36,878 bases of DNA from Lawsonella clevelandensis (lineage in GTDB: Bacteria; Actinomycetota; Actinomycetes; Mycobacteriales; Mycobacteriaceae). The stretch lies in assembly GCF_003241315.1 (NCBI RefSeq), contig NZ_QFOZ01000013.1:1-36878 (forward strand), read 5' to 3'. Positions 24,404 through 32,783 of this stretch are shown one piece after another. Within the stretch, counting starts at the first letter, position 1, and each line of letters starts with the position of its first letter. Below the pieces are notes generated by a model, which had not been told where the DNA came from, did not search any database, and saw only the letters and a list, made by a program, of their open reading frames with translations. Both the position numbers and the translations under genes were made by a program.

Positions 24404-25936
24404 ATGGCGCATTTTCGGAACACGGTAACTACGGGTGGGGACGACGCTGACAAAGTTGCTATGGTCGGCCTAACGTTTGATGATGTTTTGTTGCTTCCTG
24501 CGGAATCTAATGTCATTCCTTCTGGGGCGGATACATCTACTCAGCTCACTCGCGAAATTCGACTTCATGTTCCGATTCTCTCTGCAGCGATGGATACGGT
24601 AACAGAGTCTCGTATGGCTATTGCGATGGCGCGTAATGGTGGCCTCGGCATTTTGCATCGTAACCTTTCCATAGATTCACAGGCGGCTCAGGTGGAGACC
24701 GTTAAGCGTTCAGAGGCTGGTATGGTGACGGATCCCGTCACGTGTACTGCCGATATGACCATTAAGGAAGTTGATGACTTGTGCGCTCGCTTCCGTATTT
24801 CTGGTCTCCCTGTTGTTGATAGTGACGGCAAACTGGTTGGTATTTGCACTAACCGGGATATGCGTTTTGAAGTTGATAGCAACACGAAAGTGGGGGACAT
24901 TATGACCCCCATGCCGCTTGTTGTGGCACAGGAGGGTGTCACTGGTGAAGCGGCGCTTAATCTTTTGCGTCGGAATAAAATTGAGAAACTTCCCATTGTT
25001 GACAGCAACAATAAGCTAACTGGTCTTATTACTGTTAAGGACTTTGTTAAGACGGAGCAGTATCCGCATGCCACTAAGGATGAGGATGGCCGTCTTCGTG
25101 TTGGTGCCGGTATTGGTACTAATGAGGATTCCTGGAACCGTGCGCATGCCCTTGTTGACGCCGGTGTGGATCTGCTGGTTGTGGATACTGCGCATGCCCA
25201 CAATAACCGTGCTCTTGAGATGGTTTCCCGGGTGAAGAAAGAGTTTGGGGAGCGTGTTCAGGTTGTTGGCGGTAACCTTGCTACACGGCAGGCTGCTCAA
25301 GCTATGATCGACGCCGGTGCGGATGCTATCAAGGTTGGTATTGGTCCTGGTTCTATCTGTACAACGCGTGTTGTTGCGGGTGTTGGTGCTCCACAGATTA
25401 CTGCCATTATGGAGGCCTGCACGGTTGCCCATAAAGCCGGTGTTCCTGTTATTGCTGATGGGGGTATGCAGTATTCCGGTGATATCGCTAAGGCTATTGC
25501 AGCTGGCGCTAATGCCGTCATGCTTGGTTCTATGCTGGCTGGTACTCCAGAAGCGCCCGGCGAAATTATGGTCATTAACGGTAAGCAGTTTAAGACGTAT
25601 CGCGGTATGGGATCTCTGGGTGCCATGCAGGGACGTGGCCTCACCGGTGAAAAGCGCTCCTACTCTAAAGACCGTTACTTCCAGGACGACGTATTGGCTG
25701 AAGAAAAGCTAGTGCCGGAAGGTATTGAAGGTCGTATCCCACTGCAAGGTCCGCTGGAGAGTGTTCTTCACCAGATGGTGGGAGGCCTGCGTGCGGCTAT
25801 GGGCTACACCGGTTCTCATACTATTGATGAACTTCATGATGCGCAGTTTGTCCAAATTACTGCCGCTGGTCTGCGCGAAAGTCATCCGCATGACATTCAG
25901 CAGACTGTAGCGGCCCCTAACTACCAGATTCGTTAA
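24404..25936 (+). CDS. guaB: IMP dehydrogenase
   Basis: GuaB oxidises IMP to XMP with NAD+, the committed step to GMP. The 510-residue enzyme has two CBS regulatory domains (about 105-225) set into the TIM barrel. Its catalytic loop is GPGSICTTRVVAGVG with Cys319, its phosphate-binding part GGMQYSGDIAKAIAAGA, and its flap includes KDRYFQDD. AGGAG (24394-24398) precedes the ATG. It is followed by guaB3 and guaA. Mycobacteria carry a small gene (Rv3412c) between rsdA and guaB2 that is absent here. Confidence 0.96.
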   Translation: MAHFRNTVTTGGDDADKVAMVGLTFDDVLLLPAESNVIPSGADTSTQLTREIRLHVPILSAAMDTVTESRMAIAMARNGGLGILHRNLSIDSQAAQVETVKRSEAGMVTDPVTCTADMTIKEVDDLCARFRISGLPVVDSDGKLVGICTNRDMRFEVDSNTKVGDIMTPMPLVVAQEGVTGEAALNLLRRNKIEKLPIVDSNNKLTGLITVKDFVKTEQYPHATKDEDGRLRVGAGIGTNEDSWNRAHALVDAGVDLLVVDTAHAHNNRALEMVSRVKKEFGERVQVVGGNLATRQAAQAMIDAGADAIKVGIGPGSICTTRVVAGVGAPQITAIMEACTVAHKAGVPVIADGGMQYSGDIAKAIAAGANAVMLGSMLAGTPEAPGEIMVINGKQFKTYRGMGSLGAMQGRGLTGEKRSYSKDRYFQDDVLAEEKLVPEGIEGRIPLQGPLESVLHQMVGGLRAAMGYTGSHTIDELHDAQFVQITAAGLRESHPHDIQQTVAAPNYQIR

Positions 25937-25967
25937 GCAACAGTAACTATAAGGAGACGACAAACCT

Positions 25968-27128
25968 ATGCGTGACGTCGTAGAAATCGGTATTGGCCGT
26001 GAGGCTGTTCGTACGTATGAACTCGAAGATATCAGTCTGGTACCTTCCCGCCCACTTTGCAGCCATCGCGAGGTGTCGTTGGACTGGAAGATGGATGCTT
26101 ACCAGTTTGATCTTCCTTTCGTGGCTGATGGCTCAGATGCGCTTGCATCCCCCGACTTTGTTATAGAGATGGGGAAGAACGGCGGTCTTGGTGTTTTCAA
26201 CGCAGAAGGCCTTTGGTCCCGCTGGGAGAATGCAGAAGAGAAGATCGCGGAAGTTCGTAAGGCTGCCCTTGAGTCTGGCGACGTCGTCACACCTGTGACT
26301 CTTCTTCAGGAGCTCAGCCGTGAGCCTATCAAAAAGGAACTGCTGACCGCTGCGGTCAAGAAGATTCACGATTCTGGCGTGGTAACAGCTGTTCGCGTTT
26401 CTCCCCAGCATGCCCGTGAATTGGGGCCATTGCTGGTAGAAGCAGGCATTGACATTCTCTTTGTACAGGGCACTATGGTGTCTGCCCAGTATGTGTGGGA
26501 GGGGGAGGAGCTTCCCCTCGACATTAAGGAATTAGTGCGCGGCACGGATATTCCTGTTGTGGTTGGCGGATGCGTTAACTACCACACTGCTATGCATCTT
26601 ATGCGTACTGGTGCAGCGGGTATTGTGGTTGGTTATGGCGCCACAGAGGGCATCACCACCACGGGTGAGGTACTCGGTATTAATGTCGCCATGGCTACCG
26701 CTATTGCTGATGCAGCAGCAGCCCGCCGCGACTACATGGAAGAGTCCGGTGGCCGTTATGTGCACGTCATCGCCAATGGCGATCTCAATTCTTCAGGCGA
26801 TATCGCCAAGGCTATTGCCTGCGGTGCTGACGCTGTGATGGCTGGCCCGCTGCTGGCACAAGCACAGGAGGCAGCCGGTAAGGGCGTGTACTGGCCAATT
26901 GTGGCTGGGCATCCAGCTAATCCCCGTGGTGCTGTTGTTCCCGTCATGACTGAGTATGAAGCTGATGACGAGGACTACGACGGTCCCACGTTGGAAGTTA
27001 TTCTGCATGGTCCTTCGTCCGAGCCGTTCGGAACGTGCGATCTTGCTGGTGGTCTGCGACGTTCCATGGCCAAGTGCGGATACACGTCGTTGAAGGCTTT
27101 CCAGCGCGTAGAACTGACTGTTCACTAG
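25968..27128 (+). CDS. guaB3: GuaB3 family IMP dehydrogenase-related protein
   Basis: A 386-residue TIM-barrel relative of GuaB without CBS domains. It shows DISLVPSRP, FVVADGSDALASPDFVIEMGKNGGLGV-type N-terminal barrel sequence, GDLNSSGDIAKAIACGADAVMAGPLLAQA (phosphate site) and GLRRSMAKCGYTSLKAFQ near the end. The GSICTTR loop with the catalytic Cys of GuaB is replaced by GYGATEGITTTGEVLG, so normal IMP dehydrogenase chemistry by that Cys is not available. Conserved directly after guaB in Mycobacteriales (Rv3410c). AAGGAG precedes the ATG. The physiological reaction is uncertain. Confidence 0.92.
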   Translation: MRDVVEIGIGREAVRTYELEDISLVPSRPLCSHREVSLDWKMDAYQFDLPFVADGSDALASPDFVIEMGKNGGLGVFNAEGLWSRWENAEEKIAEVRKAALESGDVVTPVTLLQELSREPIKKELLTAAVKKIHDSGVVTAVRVSPQHARELGPLLVEAGIDILFVQGTMVSAQYVWEGEELPLDIKELVRGTDIPVVVGGCVNYHTAMHLMRTGAAGIVVGYGATEGITTTGEVLGINVAMATAIADAAAARRDYMEESGGRYVHVIANGDLNSSGDIAKAIACGADAVMAGPLLAQAQEAAGKGVYWPIVAGHPANPRGAVVPVMTEYEADDEDYDGPTLEVILHGPSSEPFGTCDLAGGLRRSMAKCGYTSLKAFQRVELTVH

Positions 27129-27155
27129 TAGAGTTTCATCACGTGTAGAAAAGAG

Positions 27156-28745
27156 ATGCATTTGAGCACTCCGCAGCCTGTCCTTGTTGTCGACTTCGGT
27201 GCGCAATATTCTCAGTTGATCGCGCGGCGTATTCGCGAAGCTAAAATCTACTCTGAGGTCATTCCGCACACTGCCACCCTTGCAGAATTCCAGGCTAAAA
27301 ATCCGGCCGCGATTGTTTTGTCAGGAGGTCCTTCCTCTGTTTATGCAGAAGGGGCCCCTAGCATGGATCCGGCTGTTTTAGAGATGGGTGTTCCCGTCTT
27401 TGGTATCTGCTATGGTTTCCAGTTCCTTGCCAAGACGTTGGGCGGGGTGGTGTCGAATACTGGCGATCGTGAGTACGGTCGTACAGAAATGACACTGCTA
27501 GATACCCCTCATGGACAGGGCGGTGTTGTCCATGCCGGTTTGGAACCAACTCATAAAGTATGGATGAGTCACGGGGACGCGGTACAGAAAGCACCTGCTG
27601 GGTGTACTGTTACTGCTTCCACACTGGGCGCTCCAGTAGCTGCCTTTGAGGATCTGGAACGCCGTATTGCCGGCGTGCAGTATCATCCAGAGGTCATGCA
27701 TTCTCCGCATGGTCAGGAAGTTCTTGTGAACTTCCTGACCAAGGTTGCTGGCCTGCCGCAGGATTGGACTACGGAAAACATTGTCGATCAGCTCGTCACC
27801 CAGGTTAAAAACCAAATTGGGGACTCCAGCCGAGCTATTTGTGGTTTGTCCGGCGGGGTCGATTCGGCAGTTGCCGCAGCCCTTGTCCAGCGTGCTATTG
27901 GTGACCGTCTTACGTGTGTGTTCGTAGACCATGGTCTCTTGCGCGCCGGGGAGCGGGAGCAGGTACAACAGGATTTTGTAGCGGCAACTGGGGCTCGCCT
28001 CGTCACCATCGATGCTGTCGATAAGTTCCTTGATGAACTTGACGGTGTCACCGACCCGGAGGCGAAGCGCAAGACTATCGGTCGTCTGTTCATTCGCTCC
28101 TTTGAGGACGCTGTCAGTGAAGTTCTCGGGGAGAGCGCAGCGGAAGACGCGACGGTTGATTTCCTCGTTCAGGGCACTTTGTACCCGGATGTTGTGGAGT
28201 CAGGCGGCGGTGCTGGTACCGCCAATATCAAGTCCCATCACAATGTAGGTGGTCTGCCGGAAGATCTTGAGTTCACGCTGTGCGAGCCTTTGCGGCTGCT
28301 CTTCAAAGATGAAGTGCGTGCCGTGGGCCGCGAGTTGGGGCTTCCCGAGGTCATTGTGTCCCGGCAGCCTTTCCCTGGCCCCGGTTTGGGTATCCGTATT
28401 GTTGGTGCCGTCACTCGCGAGCGGTTGGAGATTCTCCGCGCTGCGGATGAAATTGCGCGCACAGAATTGACTAATGCTGGTCTTGACGATGAAATCTGGC
28501 AGTGCCCAGTAGTACTGCTAGCAGACGTGCGTTCGGTTGGTGTGCAGGGTGACGGCCGTACCTATGGCCATCCTATTGTGTTGCGTCCAGTGAGCTCTGA
28601 GGACGCTATGACGGCCGATTGGACTCGTATCCCCTATGAGGTCCTTGAACGTATCTCTACGCGCATTACGAATGAAGTGCCGGAGATTAACCGAGTTGTG
28701 CTGGATTGTACGTCCAAGCCGCCAGGAACTATTGAGTGGGAGTAA
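27156..28745 (+). CDS. guaA: GMP synthase (glutamine-hydrolysing)
   Basis: GuaA aminates XMP to GMP. The 529-residue protein has a class I glutaminase domain (about 8-200; nucleophile C85 in GICYGFQF, and YHPEVMHS), an ATP pyrophosphatase domain (PP-loop GLSGGVDSAVAA) and the C-terminal dimerisation domain ending SKPPGTIEWE. ATG 27156 has a weak site nearly touching it; TTG 27162 (giving STPQPVLVVDFGAQ) is better spaced from the same AAAGAG and fits homologues, so the true start may be there. It ends the guaB-guaB3-guaA run, followed by a stem-loop. Confidence 0.96.
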   Translation: MHLSTPQPVLVVDFGAQYSQLIARRIREAKIYSEVIPHTATLAEFQAKNPAAIVLSGGPSSVYAEGAPSMDPAVLEMGVPVFGICYGFQFLAKTLGGVVSNTGDREYGRTEMTLLDTPHGQGGVVHAGLEPTHKVWMSHGDAVQKAPAGCTVTASTLGAPVAAFEDLERRIAGVQYHPEVMHSPHGQEVLVNFLTKVAGLPQDWTTENIVDQLVTQVKNQIGDSSRAICGLSGGVDSAVAAALVQRAIGDRLTCVFVDHGLLRAGEREQVQQDFVAATGARLVTIDAVDKFLDELDGVTDPEAKRKTIGRLFIRSFEDAVSEVLGESAAEDATVDFLVQGTLYPDVVESGGGAGTANIKSHHNVGGLPEDLEFTLCEPLRLLFKDEVRAVGRELGLPEVIVSRQPFPGPGLGIRIVGAVTRERLEILRAADEIARTELTNAGLDDEIWQCPVVLLADVRSVGVQGDGRTYGHPIVLRPVSSEDAMTADWTRIPYEVLERISTRITNEVPEINRVVLDCTSKPPGTIEWE

Positions 28746-28753
28746 AAGTTAGT

Positions 28754-28828
28754 CTCACCCCACCTGCGCATGTTTCTCCTGTGCATCGTATATCACGGTG
28801 TTTGGAACGATGATGCGGGTGGGGTGAG
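28754..28828 (+). terminator. Terminator-like stem after guaA
   Basis: CTCACCCCACC (28754-28764) pairs perfectly with GGTGGGGTGAG (28818-28828) over a 53-base loop; a moderately T-rich stretch follows. The large loop makes it less certain. Confidence 0.5.
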
Positions 28829-28997
28829 AACATTTATGGTTTTGTTAGCGCAGTATGCTACTTCTGTCATCTGTGTAGCGAGTAATGGTGTAGAGCTGCG
28901 CGAAAAGTGGAGCTGCGGGAATCTTGGTGCCGTTCATTGTGTTGAGAGTGTTGGTTGACAAAATTGACTCTTGCACAATGTGAAGGAGGCCATGATC

Positions 28998-29591
28998 GTG
29001 GCTCTTAATAGTGATTACCAAGCTTTTAAGAATGTTGTTGCTGCACGTCGTTCTGTGTACGCTCTTAATGCTGATTTGCCTGTATCGGAAGACGATATCG
29101 TTTCTGTGGTAAAGGATCTGACGGAGCTTACTCCTGATGCTTTTAATCAGAAGAGCGCTCGTGCCATTGTTGTTTTTGGAGAGAAGAACCGGGAAGTCTG
29201 GGATGCTATCTATGATGCGTTCGATGGGAAAGTTGATCGTGCTAAAACAGATGCTTTTGCCGCTGGTGCCGGTACTGTTCTCTATTTCATTGATCGCTCG
29301 ATAATCCAGTCGATGCAGGAGCAGTATGTTCTTTACGCGGATAGGTTCCCTGTTTGGGCGCAGCAGGCTAATGGGATGCTGCAGTTCAATATTTGGTCTG
29401 CTTTCCGCAGTTTAGGGGTGGGTGCGTCTTTGCAACATTACAACCCTGTCATTGATGAGGCTATCCGCGAGGTGACGGGTGCGCCTGCGTCGTGGGAGCT
29501 TGTTGCGCAGGCTCCTTTTGGCGGTATTGTGGCTGAACCAGGTGTCAAAGAAGGTGAAGATATCTCGCAGCGCGTGTGGGTGCAGCGATAG
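28998..29591 (+). CDS. Nitroreductase-family FMN protein
   Basis: A 197-residue protein of the FMN-dependent nitroreductase fold. The start AFKNVVAARRSVYALNADLPVSEDDI is the family's FMN-binding Arg/Ser-Arg-Arg motif region. QQANGMLQFNIWSAFRSLGVGASLQHYNP is the conserved helix and FMN-contact strand, and VAQAPFGGIVAEPG is the late loop. Reaction and substrate are unknown; NAD(P)H-dependent reduction of quinones or nitro compounds is typical. The GTG at 28998 is chosen because AAGGAGG (28983-28989) is 8 bases ahead; ATG 28992 would be only 2 bases from it. It is monocistronic, between stem-loops. A TTGACA sits at 28955-28960 but without a convincing -10. Confidence 0.85.
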   Translation: MALNSDYQAFKNVVAARRSVYALNADLPVSEDDIVSVVKDLTELTPDAFNQKSARAIVVFGEKNREVWDAIYDAFDGKVDRAKTDAFAAGAGTVLYFIDRSIIQSMQEQYVLYADRFPVWAQQANGMLQFNIWSAFRSLGVGASLQHYNPVIDEAIREVTGAPASWELVAQAPFGGIVAEPGVKEGEDISQRVWVQR

Positions 29592-29624
29592 ATTTCCTCG
29601 TTTATACTCTCACAGAGGCCTAGG

Positions 29625-29657
29625 AATACCGTACTTCGATGGAAGTGCGGTATTTTT
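29625..29657 (+). terminator. Rho-independent terminator of the nitroreductase gene
   Basis: A 13-base stem (29625-29637 with 29642-29654, one G-U pair) with a 4-base loop is followed by a T-run. Confidence 0.88.
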
Positions 29658-29888
29658 CAATGAGGCTAGGGCAGATTACACTTTTGTCTAAGAGTCGCGA
29701 ATCGCGTTATATAGGTACCGAAGCAGGAAAGAAGCAAGATATGTGGCAGGGATGATGGGTAATCTCATAGAACACCGTTATTCCATTTTAGTTAGCCGTA
29801 TCACAGCATTCGTTGTGCATCGATTATTCCTAGTGACGGTAGGGTAAAGGGAGCGTTTACTTCATTGGTACAAGTGCGAGGAGCGATG

Positions 29889-31127
29889 ATGAGGTCAGCT
29901 AGGCGCCGTCCTCTCACCATTGTTTTTGTCACCGATATGTTCGGTGTTGAAACGAACGGTATTGTTACGTCTGCCAGGCGTATGTGCGAGCAGCTCCGCG
30001 CACAGGGGCATACAGTTCGTGTTGTTGGTACCACAGAAAGTGGTAAGGATAAGGTTAAAAATAACTTAGAGCACGCTATTAAACATGCTTCGCAGAATAA
30101 TTCTGAGACCGATGATGAGCTGTATGTAGTGCGCGAACTCCGCATCCCGGTAGTGAATCATTTCGCTAAAAAACAGAGTTTTATTTTTGGTACTCCGAAG
30201 ATAGCAACATTCCAGGAGGCATTTGAAGGCGCAGATGTTGTGCACTTCTTTATGCCTATGATGTTGGAACAAGTGGGAGTTCGCGTCGCCAAGCGTATGG
30301 GTATTCCTATTACGGCAGCTTTCCACGTTCAAGCAGAGAATATTACGTACAATATCAGTCCGCGGTTACAGGGGGCAGATTGGGCTGCTACTGGCGTTTA
30401 TAAAGTTCTCTATGAGATTTTTTATAATGCCTTCCCTTTTATCCACTGTCCTTCTGAGTTTATTAAGAACCAGTTACTGGAGAATGGTTACGGGAAACAC
30501 GCCAAATTAGTTGTTATTTCTAATGGCGTAGGGGATCGTTTTCAGCCTCCGGCACTTGAGCGTCGAGTTTTTCCGCTGTATAAAGATACTTTCGATATTC
30601 TCATGGTGGGTCGTCTTTCTCCTGAGAAGAATCAGAAAGTTCTTATTCGTGCCGTGCAGTATTCGCGTTATGCGAAGCACATTCGAATTTTCTTTGCTGG
30701 TGGCGGTGCAGATCAGAAGATGCTGCAAACCTTAGGTAGTGTACTTCCGCGCCCTCCGAGTATTCACTATTATTCGCAGAAAGAATTAGTGAATCTTATG
30801 CATTCGTGCGATCTTTATGTTCATACTGCATCGGTGGAGATTGAAGCTATTTCTTGTCTAGAGGCTCTCGCAACCGGTCTCGTTCCGGTTATTGCGAATT
30901 CTGACAAATCTGCCACTCGCCAGTTTGCTTTGGACGACCGCAGTCTCTTCATCAACAATGATCCTCGGGATTTAGCTCGCCAGATTGACTACTGGATTGA
31001 GCATCCCGTCCAGCGTGTTCAGATGTCAAAGGTTTATGCCAAATCGGCTGATGTTTATCGGCTGCCAGAGTGCGGCCGAAAGATGGAGGACATGCTGTAT
31101 GAAGCTGTGGAGCAATATCAAAAGTAA
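29889..31127 (+). CDS. GT4-family glycosyltransferase, probably acting on a lipid
   Basis: A 412-residue retaining glycosyltransferase of the GT-B fold. The N-terminal domain begins RPLTIVFVTDMFGVETNGIVTSARRMCEQLRAQGHTVRVVG. The C-terminal nucleotide-sugar domain has DILMVGRLSPEKNQKVLIRAV and ASVEIEAISCLEALATGLVPVIANS, the E-x7-E region of family 4. No signal peptide. The ATG at 29889 has AGGAG 5 bases ahead; ATG 29886 is too close to it. It overlaps an acyltransferase gene by 29 bases, suggesting glycolipid assembly at the inner membrane face. The coding DNA is visibly AT-richer than guaA (one 60-base sample each: about 40% against 63% GC), a hint of transfer. Substrates unknown. Confidence 0.85.
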   Translation: MRSARRRPLTIVFVTDMFGVETNGIVTSARRMCEQLRAQGHTVRVVGTTESGKDKVKNNLEHAIKHASQNNSETDDELYVVRELRIPVVNHFAKKQSFIFGTPKIATFQEAFEGADVVHFFMPMMLEQVGVRVAKRMGIPITAAFHVQAENITYNISPRLQGADWAATGVYKVLYEIFYNAFPFIHCPSEFIKNQLLENGYGKHAKLVVISNGVGDRFQPPALERRVFPLYKDTFDILMVGRLSPEKNQKVLIRAVQYSRYAKHIRIFFAGGGADQKMLQTLGSVLPRPPSIHYYSQKELVNLMHSCDLYVHTASVEIEAISCLEALATGLVPVIANSDKSATRQFALDDRSLFINNDPRDLARQIDYWIEHPVQRVQMSKVYAKSADVYRLPECGRKMEDMLYEAVEQYQK

Positions 31128-31758
31128 CGTTTTCAGTTTCGCTTTTGCACCATTAGTCATGGCGGTGCTTCCACTGCTTATGCGGGTGCGTCTTGTGGGA
31201 CGTGATAATGCTCAGCAGTATCGTCGTCTTACCCAAACGCGTGGTGGATTGGTGTTGTGTAACCATACCTACTATCTTGACGGGACCTTCGCTCTATATG
31301 CATTGTGGCCACGCAGGCTGTGGTACACCACGCAAGCAGAGAATTTGTCGTTGCCTATAGCAGGCCAGATTCTTTCTTTCTGGGACGCAGTGGGAATAGA
31401 ACGGGGCAAAAACGGCCAAAAGAAGTTCAATGACGATATGGGTAAGCTCTTGCGGGAGGGAAAGTCTATAGTCCTTTACCCGGAGGGTAATTTACGGCTT
31501 TTCGAGAAGGAATTACAGCCGTTCCATAAGGGAGCTTTCCATCTTGCGGTACGCGAACAGGTGCCGATTCTTCCTATTGTGGCTATTCCCTTGCCGCGAC
31601 GGTGGTGGGGGCTTCGACGTAGTATGCGTGCAGAAGTACTACCCCCTGTTGTTCCTCCTGCTATCTCTGTAGACGATGATGGCTATGAGGCTGCGGTTGA
31701 AGAGTTGCGGGACAAAGTGTTTGAGATGATGTCTGTGCGTATGGCGGCAGAAGGATAG
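31099..31758 (+). CDS. PlsC-type lysophospholipid acyltransferase family protein
   Basis: A 219-residue membrane-bound acyltransferase. A hydrophobic helix at about 12-30 anchors it. The catalytic H-x4-D is NHTYYLD (His56, Asp61) and the substrate motif is YPEGNLRLF (about 127-135). The start ATG 31099 lies inside the glycosyltransferase gene and is set by GGAGGA (31085-31090) with an 8-base gap; the overlap means coupled translation. The acyl acceptor is unknown: 1-acyl-glycerol-3-phosphate is the family norm, but pairing with a glycosyltransferase suggests a glycolipid. Confidence 0.85.
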   Translation: MKLWSNIKSNVFSFAFAPLVMAVLPLLMRVRLVGRDNAQQYRRLTQTRGGLVLCNHTYYLDGTFALYALWPRRLWYTTQAENLSLPIAGQILSFWDAVGIERGKNGQKKFNDDMGKLLREGKSIVLYPEGNLRLFEKELQPFHKGAFHLAVREQVPILPIVAIPLPRRWWGLRRSMRAEVLPPVVPPAISVDDDGYEAAVEELRDKVFEMMSVRMAAEG

Positions 31759-31858
31759 ATCTACAAAAGCCGAAAGCAAAGCTACATGGGGGTCTGTCCT
31801 GTGTATCCTTTTTGCGTATTCTTTTCCACTTATTCTTTAAAGCGTCCTAAAATGGGAA

Positions 31859-31906
31859 AATCTCTGGCAGTTTACCTGAAAGGTTTTCTGCCAGAGATTA
31901 ACTTTT
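31859..31906. terminator. Stem-loop between the acyltransferase gene and tRNA-Lys, probably two-way
   Basis: A perfect 12-base stem pairs 31859-31870 with 31888-31899 and is followed by ACTTTT. On the minus strand it follows the tRNA-Lys gene and leads to a T-rich run, so it probably ends both converging transcripts. Confidence 0.75.
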
Positions 31907-31907
31907 G

Positions 31908-31980
31908 TGCCCCCATAGGGACTCGAACCCTAGACCTGCGGATTAAAAGTCCGTAGCTCTACCAACTGAGCTATAGGGGC
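31908..31980 (-). tRNA. tRNA-Lys (UUU)
   Basis: The minus strand folds as a tRNA: acceptor arms GCCCCTA and TGGGGGC (one G-U), D arm GCTCAGTTGGTAGAGC, anticodon loop CTTTTAA (anticodon TTT) and T arm TAGGGTTCGAGTCCCTA. The 73 bases run to discriminator A; no full CCA is encoded. The outermost anticodon-stem pair is A-C. Confidence 0.96.
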
Positions 31981-32132
31981 TTGCTCCTAACAATTTAGTA
32001 GAAATGTCGCGTAATACGAAATTGCGAGTAAATGGTGTCGCAACACTGTCTGAATGCAAGGGAATTACCAGCGGTTTTGCAGAATGGGGTGGTTATCCTT
32101 TAGGCTTAGTTTCGCTCTAGTAATAGGGAAAG

Positions 32133-32205
32133 GCCCCCATCGTCTAGCGGCCTAGGACACTGCCCTTTCACGGCAGCGGCACGGGTTCGAATCCCGTTGG
32201 GGGTA
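32133..32205 (+). tRNA. tRNA-Glu (UUC)
   Basis: Acceptor arms GCCCCCA and TGGGGGT, anticodon loop CTTTCAC (anticodon TTC), T arm CGGGTTCGAATCCCG. CCA is encoded at 32206-32208. First of the Glu-Asp-Phe group also found together in mycobacteria. Confidence 0.97.
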
Positions 32206-32209
32206 CCAA

Positions 32210-32283
32210 GGCCCTGTGGCGCAGTTGGTTAGCGCGTCGCCCTGTCACGGCGAAGGTCGCGGGTTCAAGTCCCGTCAGGGTCG
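32210..32283 (+). tRNA. tRNA-Asp (GUC), copy 1
   Basis: Acceptor arms GGCCCTG and CAGGGTC, anticodon loop CTGTCAC (anticodon GTC), T arm CGGGTTCAAGTCCCG. CCA is encoded at 32284-32286. It begins one base after the tRNA-Glu CCA. Confidence 0.97.
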
Positions 32284-32305
32284 CCAGACGTTATCGTCTT
32301 GTTAA

Positions 32306-32379
32306 GGCCAGGTAGCTCAGTCGGTATGAGCGTCCGCCTGAAAAGCGGAAGGTCGCCGGTTCGATCCCGGCCCTGGCCA
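32306..32379 (+). tRNA. tRNA-Phe (GAA)
   Basis: Acceptor arms GGCCAGG and CCTGGCC, anticodon loop CTGAAAA (anticodon GAA), T arm CCGGTTCGATCCCGG. CCA is not encoded. A terminator follows 3 bases later. Confidence 0.97.
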
Positions 32380-32381
32380 CT

Positions 32382-32401
32382 GCTGCAGAAGCAGCTTTTT
32401 T
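32382..32401 (+). terminator. Terminator after tRNA-Phe
   Basis: GCTGC (32382-32386), AGAA loop, GCAGC (32391-32395), then six T. It closes the Glu-Asp-Phe transcript just ahead of the second tRNA-Asp. Confidence 0.8.
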
Positions 32402-32406
32402 CATAT

Positions 32407-32480
32407 GGCCCTGTGGCGCAGTTGGTTAGCGCGTCGCCCTGTCACGGCGAAGGTCGCGGGTTCAAGTCCCGTCAGGGTCG
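32407..32480 (+). tRNA. tRNA-Asp (GUC), copy 2
   Basis: Identical to copy 1 across the whole gene and the following GC (32407-32482 equals 32210-32285). CCA is not encoded (CCG instead). It lies only 5 bases after the T-run of the tRNA-Phe terminator, so it needs read-through or a promoter of its own, which I do not see. Confidence 0.96.
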
Positions 32481-32493
32481 CCGTAGTAAGAGT

Positions 32494-32527
32494 AAACCCC
32501 CGCATAGGAATATGTGGGGGTTTGTTG
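32494..32527 (+). terminator. Terminator after tRNA-Asp copy 2
   Basis: A 13-base stem pairs 32494-32506 with 32511-32523 (one G-U) around GGAA and runs into a T-rich tail. Confidence 0.85.
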
Positions 32528-32783
32528 TATGTAGCCTTCGTAGTCTCTCTGTTTCGTCATCATGCTATGTTTCTTTAGCAGTGTCTCTTGTATCTTCTGC
32601 GTCTCCTATGCCTTTGAGATGCGCTTCTAGGGCTGTGGTTAGAGTGTGTGCTGCACGTGCTTCATATCGCGTATGCGTGCTGTTTAATGTGTACGGAGCG
32701 TGCTAGACACGTGCGGTACTCTGTGCATGAAATGCGTGTGCTTGAAACACAGCTGTACGTTGTGGGAGCTGGAAGGATAGTCC
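32528..32783 (+). other. Spacer before the CobW-family gene, no feature recognised
   Basis: I see no gene, strong dyad or convincing -35/-10 pair. A reading frame that crosses the tRNAs and ends at 32706 is a by-product of tRNA sequence. A Zur-type site, which might be expected before a CobW gene, was looked for and not found. Confidence 0.4.

Noticed and set aside
28770..28958. 62-codon frame after guaA
   Set aside because: It runs through the loop and arm of the stem-loop after guaA, with no ribosome site and odd composition.
29755..29847. Frame of 30 codons ahead of the glycosyltransferase gene
   Set aside because: Weak ribosome site, no recognisable features, and expected by chance; could be a leader peptide but there is no support.
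32299..32706. 135-codon reading frame across tRNA-Phe and tRNA-Asp
   Set aside because: It is translated tRNA sequence and terminator DNA; the tRNA genes explain the region.
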